Shown here: one piece after another, positions 15,131-15,215 of the stretch
Layout of the letters: each line of letters begins with the position of its first letter
Position numbering within the stretch: the first letter of the stretch is position 1
Source of the DNA: Desulfuromonadaceae bacterium UBA6124
GTDB lineage: Bacteria > Desulfobacterota > Desulfuromonadia > Desulfuromonadales > Trichloromonadaceae
Length of the DNA stretch: 15,215 bases
Assembly (NCBI GenBank): GCA_002423365.1
Contig: DIVU01000151.1
Location: 8,473-23,687 of the forward strand
Direction: 5' to 3'
The notes under the pieces: generated by a model
Database searches by the model: none
Told to the model about the DNA's origin: nothing
Seen by the model: the letters and a program-made list of their open reading frames with translations, nothing else
Translations under genes and position numbers: made by a program

Positions 15131-15215
15131 GGGGGCCTCCGTGGCAGGCGTTGCAATCGGGGAATTTTTCGTGGAACGCCTGGTTATGAGGCATCCGGTG
15201 GCAGGTCACGCACTG
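15114..15215 (-). CDS. Multiheme c-type cytochrome, C-terminal end (partial, cut by window edge)
   Basis: The last 33 codons and a TAG stop (15116-15114) of a gene entering from the right. They contain CVTCH and CNACH, separated by a His-containing segment (RMPHNQAFHEKF), and finish with HGGPHALQK. The two motifs lie 19 residues apart with extra His residues, as in multiheme c-type cytochromes. The barrel gene starts inside this reading frame (17-bp overlap), so the two are probably translationally coupled. A cytochrome directly before a barrel gene is the arrangement of porin-cytochrome conduits, where the first gene encodes the periplasmic partner. Total heme number and localisation cannot be judged from this fragment. 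Confidence 0.85.
   Translation of the reverse strand, partial: QCVTCHRMPHNQAFHEKFPDCNACHGGPHALQK

Overview
This window is a dense, single-strand gene cluster for extracellular electron transfer. It most probably comes from a GC-rich member of the Desulfuromonadia (Geobacter/Desulfuromonas group). That assignment rests on the gene content, namely multiheme c-type cytochromes carrying 26, 16, 8 and 6 heme sites, beta-propeller proteins, an outer-membrane barrel and a parvulin-type foldase. No marker gene was seen.

Every gene reads on the minus strand, so transcription runs from right to left. In that order: (i) the tail of a multiheme cytochrome (15215-15114) overlaps a 707-residue outer-membrane beta-barrel protein (15130-13007) that seems to carry an inserted soluble beta-sandwich. 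(ii) Three consecutive envelope proteins with CsgG/LpoB/TolB-N-like domains follow (12964-12401, 12393-10900, 10900-10292). (iii) Next is a duplicated, degenerate SurA/PpiC-type foldase (10304-8655). (iv) A 26-heme lipoprotein (8665-6725) and a 16-heme exported cytochrome (6725-5541) come next. (v) Then an NHL beta-propeller (5526-4651), a hexaheme cytochrome with the heme order of the Geobacter nanowire protein OmcS (4587-3496), an octaheme cytochrome (3484-2060) and a YVTN-type beta-propeller lipoprotein (2024-600). Gaps are 0-63 bp and several genes overlap, so this looks like one long operon whose start lies right of the window.

After position 600 there is a 453-bp gap. It holds a near-consensus sigma-70 promoter and a leader of about 380 nt. 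They precede a second operon that begins with another exported cytochrome (146-1) whose first heme motif continues CHTMH, as in OmcS. No convincing terminator was found in the gap.

Working model (inference): the upstream cytochrome, the barrel and the 26-heme lipoprotein form a trans-outer-membrane electron conduit. The CsgG/LpoB-like proteins, the foldase and the two propellers are candidate export or assembly factors for the OmcS-like hexaheme and octaheme cytochromes. The full genes encode 56 heme-attachment sites, and the two edge fragments bring the total to 59. One site has a non-standard CX5CH spacing. No gene for cytochrome maturation, transcriptional regulation, mobile elements, tRNA, rRNA or CRISPR was seen.
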